10,113 bases of DNA from the NCBI GenBank assembly GCA_910585255.1, contig CAJUEI010000136.1, positions 1-10,113 of the forward strand, written 5' to 3'. Origin of the DNA: an uncultured Lachnospiraceae bacterium (GTDB lineage Bacteria > Bacillota > Clostridia > Lachnospirales > Lachnospiraceae). Under the pieces are notes generated by a model. That model was given only the letters and a program-made list of their open reading frames with translations, searched no databases and was not told the origin of the DNA. Shown in pieces: positions 6,151-10,113 of this stretch (position 1 is its first letter; each line of letters opens with the position of its first letter). The position numbers and the translations under genes are program-made.

Positions 6151-6185
6151 GAAAGAGTATGAACTCCTCCGATTCATACTCTTTC
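6151..6185 (-). promoter_or_regulatory. perfect 13-bp hairpin upstream of the MATE gene, loop with a GGAGGA sequence
   Basis: GAAAGAGTATGAA (6151-6163) and TTCATACTCTTTC (6173-6185) pair perfectly around 9 bases. On the - strand the loop is TCGGAGGAG, a Shine-Dalgarno-like sequence, about 90 bases before the MATE ATG. The - strand tail is TATTTAAAAC, a poor T tract. It may be an attenuator or a stability element in the MATE leader, or a second terminator for the genes upstream. Confidence 0.5.
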
Positions 6186-6261
6186 AATATACTACAAAAA
6201 AAATGTAGATTCCATGACTTTTATAAAAACTTTCTATAAAAATACATATTTTTTATTCTAA

Positions 6262-6281
6262 TAAAAAGCAAACTTTTTGCT
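6262..6281 (-). terminator. short terminator behind the KE-rich gene
   Basis: On the - strand AGCAAA (6276-6281) pairs with TTTGCT (6267-6272) around AAG and is followed directly by TTTTAT. It lies 15 bp after the stop at 6297. On the + strand the same stem is followed by CTCTTTTTTT, so it could act in both directions. The stem is only 6 bp, so strength is doubtful. Confidence 0.5.
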
Positions 6282-6296
6282 CTCTTTTTTTGCTGC

Positions 6297-6665
6297 CTAT
6301 AATAAATAAATTGGCAGTTCCTCTCTTTTTACTGGCTTTTTATCAACAGCCCTATTCTCTTCCTCTTGTTTTATGGTCTGGTTTAAAACCACTGTCTCTT
6401 TTTGTTCCATAAAGTCTAGTTTCTTTTCTGTCTGTTTTTGTCTGACAGTTGGTTTCTTTTTTTCGCTCTGCTTTATTTTCTTTTTCTCCGGCTGTTTTCT
6501 TTGTATTTCTATTTTTATTTCCGGTTTCAGTTCTATTTCTGGTTCCATTCCTGATTCCTTTTCTATTTTTATTTCTGTATCTGCTTTCTTTATACTCTCT
6601 TTTTTTGCTGCTAATTTCTTTTTTTCTTTTCTTTCTTCTGTTCTCTCTTCTTTTTCTTGTGGCAT
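6297..6665 (-). CDS. lysine/glutamate-rich repetitive small protein, function unknown
   Basis: I do not recognise this 122-residue protein. It is extremely charged, with long Lys/Glu runs and no signal peptide or membrane segment. It is probably disordered or a long helix. KQ[PST]EKK occurs three times (57-62, 65-70, 77-82) and EIKIE twice (31-35, 49-53). From about residue 83 the composition becomes more normal, and the protein ends in the hydrophobic tail ELPIYLL. AGGAG (6674-6678) lies 8 bases before the ATG, and a terminator candidate follows the stop, which supports a real gene. It begins 41 bp behind lysR. The - strand here is almost pure purine, so several other frames are open by chance. 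One of them (6352-6687) starts with TTG and has no better support. The low complexity lowers confidence in any single frame. Confidence 0.55.
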   Translation of the reverse strand: MPQEKEERTEERKEKKKLAAKKESIKKADTEIKIEKESGMEPEIELKPEIKIEIQRKQPEKKKIKQSEKKKPTVRQKQTEKKLDFMEQKETVVLNQTIKQEEENRAVDKKPVKREELPIYLL

Positions 6666-6706
6666 ATCCTGATCTCCTCTGTATCAATACAATTTCTTTT
6701 ATTTTC

Positions 6707-7582
6707 TCACTTTAACATCTCTAAAAAATACGCTGCTGCCTGAGACAAAGGCAATTTTTCGTTATAGACGGCTACCAGTTTCCGGCGAGGCAATTTTTCT
6801 TTTAACCGAACGGCAAATACTTCTTCTGTCTGCGGTATACAATAATCGGGTATAAAAGTAACCCCTAACCCTATCCTTGTCAGATCAATTAGCAACGCAT
6901 TACTGCTAATCTCAATCTCCGGCACAAGATCTAACTGATATTTTTGAAAAATCATATGTAAAAACTCACTGGTCGTACTTCTGCGATCCAGCATTAAAAT
7001 CGGATACTTCGCTATCTCTGCCAAAGCAACCTCTCTTCCTTTTAATTCCCGATACTTTTCTCCTGCCAAAAAGACATCCTGAAACTCTTTTACTGTTTTA
7101 ATCAGACTGATATTATGTAAAACCGGATTGGGATAATTAACAATAATAAAATCCATCTGTCCATTCTCTAACATCTCTCCGCATCGAATCGAAGTCTGAT
7201 TGGATACCCGAATATGCACATTAGGATATTCTTGATGAAACTGCTTTAAAAAAGGCAGCAGATAATAATGACAAATCGTATCGCTTGCACCAATCCGCAG
7301 CTGCCCTCCATTTAAAGAATCTGCTTCCATTAACTGCATTTCCCCCCGCTGCAGCAGATTCATTGCTGGCTCCACATGTTTTAATAAAATCTCTCCCTCC
7401 GGCGTAAGCTGTACTCTTTTTGTACTTCGGGTAAACAACCTGCGATTTAACTTCTTTTCTAATACTTTAATTGACTGACTGACTGCCGACTGAGAAATAA
7501 ACAGCTTTTTAGATGCTTCGGAAAAACTCAATAACGTTGCTACATAGTAAAACACTTTATACAATTCATAATTAATATCCAT
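6707..7582 (-). CDS. LysR-family transcriptional regulator
   Basis: This 291-residue protein has the full LysR layout. The N-terminal winged HTH runs from about residue 1 to 63, with SFSEASKKLFISQSAVSQSI (19-38) as HTH and LFTRSTKRVQLTPEG (49-63) as wing. A linker helix runs to about 90. The periplasmic-binding-like effector domain starts at GGQLRIGAS (92-100) and includes DFIIVN (144-149) and IGLGVTFIPDYC (237-248). Such proteins act as tetramers and bind a small-molecule effector, which cannot be guessed here. The start is close behind the helicase stop (7 bp). The site GAAGG sits 3 bases before the ATG and AAGGA about 10 bases before it, both overlapping the helicase end. No divergently transcribed target gene is present, unlike the classic LysR layout. 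Confidence 0.93.
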   Translation of the reverse strand: MDINYELYKVFYYVATLLSFSEASKKLFISQSAVSQSIKVLEKKLNRRLFTRSTKRVQLTPEGEILLKHVEPAMNLLQRGEMQLMEADSLNGGQLRIGASDTICHYYLLPFLKQFHQEYPNVHIRVSNQTSIRCGEMLENGQMDFIIVNYPNPVLHNISLIKTVKEFQDVFLAGEKYRELKGREVALAEIAKYPILMLDRRSTTSEFLHMIFQKYQLDLVPEIEISSNALLIDLTRIGLGVTFIPDYCIPQTEEVFAVRLKEKLPRRKLVAVYNEKLPLSQAAAYFLEMLK

Positions 7583-7589
7583 TTTCCTT

Positions 7590-9956
7590 CTATCCTTCTC
7601 CTTTGGTCTGCTCTTTCCAAAACGTCTCTATCTGCCCCTCAATCCATTCTAACCGGGTCTGTCTAAAATCACTCCATTCTTTGGGAAATAAAACCCGATT
7701 CGCAGACTCAAAAAAACGATTGTCCAATAAAAGAATCACCCCTCGATCTTCATCTGTCCGTATGACTCTTCCCGCCGCCTGCAGTACTTTATTCATTCCA
7801 GGAAACCGATAAGCAAAGTTAAATCCATTCTCTCCTCTTTCGTCATAATATTCCTTTAAAATCTTCCGTTCATTACAAATCTGCGGTAGTCCGGTTCCCA
7901 CTATCACTGTCCCAATCAACTGTTCTGCCTTTAAATCAATTCCCTCTGAAAAGCTTCCTCCCAATACACAAAACCCGACCAGAGTTTGTTTCTTTTCTGC
8001 TTCTTCCTTAAAAGCAGCTAAAAATTCTTCTTTTTTTTGTTCACTCATATTGGAACTTTGCAGCACAAGCCGTGTCGTCTCTGCCTTCTGTTTCTGAAAA
8101 AACAGAACCGTCTGCTCCAAAAATGAATAAGACGGAAAAAACACCATATAGTTACCGATTCTGCTCTCTGTCACCGCCCGAATATAGGCTGCAATCCGCC
8201 GATATTCCGAATCGGTTCTCTGGGTATACCGACTGCTGACATCTGCCGCTGCCAGCAAAAGCCGTTTTTCCTGCTGAAAAGGAGACTCCGCATAAATCGC
8301 ATAATCCTCTGGATTCCCACTTAACAATTCCCGATAATACAGAATCGGAAGCAATGTAGCCGAAAAAAATATGGTACTTCTCCCCTTTTTTAAACATTCC
8401 TGCAGATTATGTGCAGTATGAATACAATACAGCTTAATCCGAAACATCCCATCTTCCGTATGTTCTGTATAGATTCGATAACTTTCATCCACCAGCTCCT
8501 GAATCGCAAGAAACTTTTTTACTTGAAAGTAAAATTCTAATAAAGCCTCCCTCCCTGCAAATTCTCTCTGTCTCTGTTCCTCTAAAAAATTCTCAATATC
8601 TCCTGTCAGCTGCATCAAATAATCCACTAAAACTCCCGCATTGGGCAAAACCTCATATTCCTCGCAGCTTCGCTTCCACTCCAAAAATATTCGATTACAT
8701 TTTTCTAAATCCTTTATAATAGAATCGCTATACCCTACCATCTGCCGCTTAATAGAAAGAAACTCTTCTTTTACCAAAGAAGCACTAAACATCTCCCGTG
8801 CCCGTTCAATTAGATTATGTGCCTCATCTACTAAAAACAGATAATCCCCGCCGCTTCCCTCTGCAAAATAACGCCGCAGCCGCACACTAGGATCAAAGAC
8901 ATAATTATAATCACAGATAATCCCGTCCACCCAATTCGTTACATCCAAACACATCTCAAACGGACATACACGATGCTTTCCTGCATAAGCCTCTATCTTC
9001 TCCCGATTGATACTTTCTTCATTTACTAATAAATCATAAACGGCATCATTAACCCGATCGTAGTGTCCCTGTGCGTAGGGACAAGCAGTCGGATTACAGT
9101 CCTTCTCCTTCATAAAACAAATCTTTTCTTTTGCGGTAATCGTAACCGTCTTAAAAGAAAGTCCCTGTTTTCGAAGAGAATCAAATGCTTCCTCTGCAAC
9201 CGTTCTGGTAATAGTCTTTGCTGTCAAATAAAAAATCTTTTCTCCTAATTGTTCTCCAACTGCCTTTACTGCCGGAAATATAGCAGAAATCGTCTTTCCT
9301 ACTCCGGTAGGTGCCTGAATAAACAATGTTTTCTCCCTTGCAATTGTCCGATATACGCTCACTGCCAAATCCCTCTGCCCGGGACGATATACAAACGGAA
9401 ACTCTATCTTTTTAATACTGCGATTCCGTTCCTCTTCTGCCGCTATCTGATAATCTGCCCACTTCCTATATTCCGTTAAAAGCAGTTCAAACCATTCCTC
9501 TAATGCCTCAAAGGAATACTCTTTCTGAAAACGCCGGATATCCTCTGTAGGAATATGCACATAGGTCAACTGTACCCGCATCGTTTCTTTTTGATTCTGC
9601 TTTGCATAAAAATAAGCATAACACATCGCCTGTGCCTGATGAACCGCCGCCGGTTCTGTTAAAAACCGGAGATCTTTATAGATCCCCTTTATCTCATCAA
9701 TTACAGAAATATTCTCTTCTTCAAAAATACCATCTGCTCTTCCTTCTATCCAAATCTGATACCTATCAAAAGCAAACCGTTCCGACACTTTAACCTCTGC
9801 CCGATATCCAGCCCCCATCTGCCGCTGAATCTTACGATGCAGCCGGCTTCCCGCCTGCATCGCATCTTTCTCCGCCAGACTTCCTCCTCGATTATCGATA
9901 TCCCCACTTTTCATAATAAATTCCACTAAATTTCTTACTGAAATTTTGATTTCCAT
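7590..9956 (-). CDS. RecB/Cas4-like nuclease fused to a DinG/XPD-like FeS helicase
   Basis: This 788-residue protein joins two DNA-processing domains. Residues about 1-170 form a PD-(D/E)xK nuclease of the RecB/Cas4 type, with His40 (GSRLHRK), GRADGI (72-77, Asp75), IDEIKG (86-91, Glu88 and Lys90) and the QxxxY element at 109-113. Its active site looks complete. A superfamily 2 helicase of the DinG/XPD branch follows. It has RPGQ (191-194), Walker A APTGVGKT (215-222), DEAH (377-380), FSATL (531-535), GSFSEGID (667-674) and QAAGRVIR (726-733). Between Walker A and DEAH lie Cys280, Cys287, Cys292 and Cys331 or Cys336, fitting the 4Fe-4S ligands of this family. Such enzymes unwind DNA 5' to 3' and act in repair or on R-loops; the exact role here is unknown. 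GGGAG (9966-9970) is 9 bases and AAGG 3 bases before the ATG. lysR follows 7 bp behind. Confidence 0.9.
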   Translation of the reverse strand: MEIKISVRNLVEFIMKSGDIDNRGGSLAEKDAMQAGSRLHRKIQRQMGAGYRAEVKVSERFAFDRYQIWIEGRADGIFEEENISVIDEIKGIYKDLRFLTEPAAVHQAQAMCYAYFYAKQNQKETMRVQLTYVHIPTEDIRRFQKEYSFEALEEWFELLLTEYRKWADYQIAAEEERNRSIKKIEFPFVYRPGQRDLAVSVYRTIAREKTLFIQAPTGVGKTISAIFPAVKAVGEQLGEKIFYLTAKTITRTVAEEAFDSLRKQGLSFKTVTITAKEKICFMKEKDCNPTACPYAQGHYDRVNDAVYDLLVNEESINREKIEAYAGKHRVCPFEMCLDVTNWVDGIICDYNYVFDPSVRLRRYFAEGSGGDYLFLVDEAHNLIERAREMFSASLVKEEFLSIKRQMVGYSDSIIKDLEKCNRIFLEWKRSCEEYEVLPNAGVLVDYLMQLTGDIENFLEEQRQREFAGREALLEFYFQVKKFLAIQELVDESYRIYTEHTEDGMFRIKLYCIHTAHNLQECLKKGRSTIFFSATLLPILYYRELLSGNPEDYAIYAESPFQQEKRLLLAAADVSSRYTQRTDSEYRRIAAYIRAVTESRIGNYMVFFPSYSFLEQTVLFFQKQKAETTRLVLQSSNMSEQKKEEFLAAFKEEAEKKQTLVGFCVLGGSFSEGIDLKAEQLIGTVIVGTGLPQICNERKILKEYYDERGENGFNFAYRFPGMNKVLQAAGRVIRTDEDRGVILLLDNRFFESANRVLFPKEWSDFRQTRLEWIEGQIETFWKEQTKGEG

Positions 9957-9992
9957 CTTCCTTTTCTCCCGGCTTTTTTAAGCATGATATTC

Positions 9993-10113
9993 TTAAAGAT
10001 TCCGCTTTCTCCAATACATCCGTGCCTCATAAGGACGCAAAACAGATGGCTGAATTCCCTTTTTATAATTGCAGAGAATCAGCTCCCAAGAATTCCCCAA
10101 TTCTTCTATTCTA
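9993..10113 (-). CDS. C-terminus of a probable GH13 alpha-glucosidase, truncated by the window edge
   Basis: Thirty-nine codons and a TAA stop (9993-9995) are visible, and the frame runs off the right edge. The segment WELILCNYKKG followed by VLRPYEARMYWRK matches the usual ending of oligo-1,6-glucosidase and related GH13 enzymes, where 'LL.NY' leads to 'LRPYEARVY' in the last beta-strands of the C-terminal domain. These enzymes hydrolyse short alpha-glucans such as isomaltose or maltose in the cytoplasm. The catalytic domain is outside the window, so the substrate cannot be judged. The helicase gene begins 36 bp downstream with no T-tailed terminator between them, so read-through is possible. 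The family call rests on about 30 residues. Confidence 0.6.
   Translation of the reverse strand, partial: RIEELGNSWELILCNYKKGIQPSVLRPYEARMYWRKRNL

Noticed and set aside
5975..6187. 70-codon - strand frame with TTG start overlapping the MATE start
   Set aside because: Its start has no clear ribosome site, and it reads through the tandem repeats and into the MATE gene out of frame. A leader peptide cannot be excluded but is not supported.
6191..6207. CTACA and TGTAG flanking an A run, a possible hairpin
   Set aside because: It has only five base pairs and no T tail or relation to a gene start, so it is expected by chance in AT-rich DNA.
6352..6687. 111-codon alternative - strand frame in the purine-rich tract, TTG start
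   Set aside because: The ATG frame 6297-6665 has a better ribosome site with normal spacing and ends next to a terminator. The alternative is open because the tract lacks T-containing stop codons.
6373..6715. + strand Phe/Ser/Leu-rich frames opposite the KE-rich gene that look like membrane proteins
   Set aside because: They are complements of GAA/AAA codons, which give Phe and Ser runs. I see no ribosome site, and the + strand has no other gene in this region.
1..10113. CRISPR array, insertion sequence, integrase, toxin-antitoxin pair or known riboswitch
   Set aside because: I found no regularly spaced repeats with spacers, no transposase or recombinase motifs, no paired small overlapping toxin/antitoxin genes, and no conserved riboswitch core that I could recognise by eye. 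A covariance-model search would be needed for certainty on RNAs.

Overview
The window looks like an ordinary chromosomal stretch from an AT-rich Gram-positive anaerobe, most likely a clostridium of the Lachnospiraceae type. The evidence is the strong AGGAGG-type ribosome binding sites, the A/T-rich third codon positions, the MnmM (YtqB) methyltransferase, the bifunctional ArgJ, and a phosphofructokinase carrying the pyrophosphate-type signature. The family assignment is an inference from protein style, not from a database search.

Layout. The left edge (1-53) is the 3' end of a tRNA-Glu with anticodon CTC. About 350 bp without a recognisable gene follow, holding two hairpins and an inverted repeat. 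They lead to a 72-codon helix-turn-helix regulator (400-618, + strand), the only protein gene on the + strand. Its promoter region holds a perfect 12-bp palindrome and evenly spaced ACTAT pentamers. All other protein genes are on the - strand. Reading in the direction of transcription from the right edge, they are: the tail of a probable GH13 alpha-glucosidase (9993-10113); a nuclease-helicase fusion (7590-9956); a LysR regulator only 7 bp behind it (6707-7582); a lysine/glutamate-rich small protein (6297-6665) ending at a small terminator hairpin; a leader region with a 13-bp perfect hairpin and three 12-bp tandem repeats; a MATE efflux pump (4684-6072) with a GNAT acetyltransferase behind it (4129-4656); a PPi-type phosphofructokinase (2752-3987) with its own promoter and a strong downstream hairpin; and argJ (1344-2582) followed by mnmM (734-1291).

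Likely transcription units are [GH13?]-helicase-lysR-KE protein, MATE-GNAT, pfp alone, argJ-mnmM, and the HTH gene alone. Two annotated starts should be moved inward from the longest open frames. mnmM should start at ATG 1291 rather than GTG 1300. The MATE gene should start at ATG 6072 rather than ATG 6177, which lies inside a hairpin stem.

I see no CRISPR array, transposase, integrase or obvious defence island. The most distinctive items are the RecB/Cas4-like nuclease fused to an FeS (DinG/XPD-like) helicase, with LysR and a repetitive charged protein in the same apparent operon; the structured leader before the MATE gene; and the putative self-operator of the small HTH protein. None of these is proven to be a new system from sequence alone.
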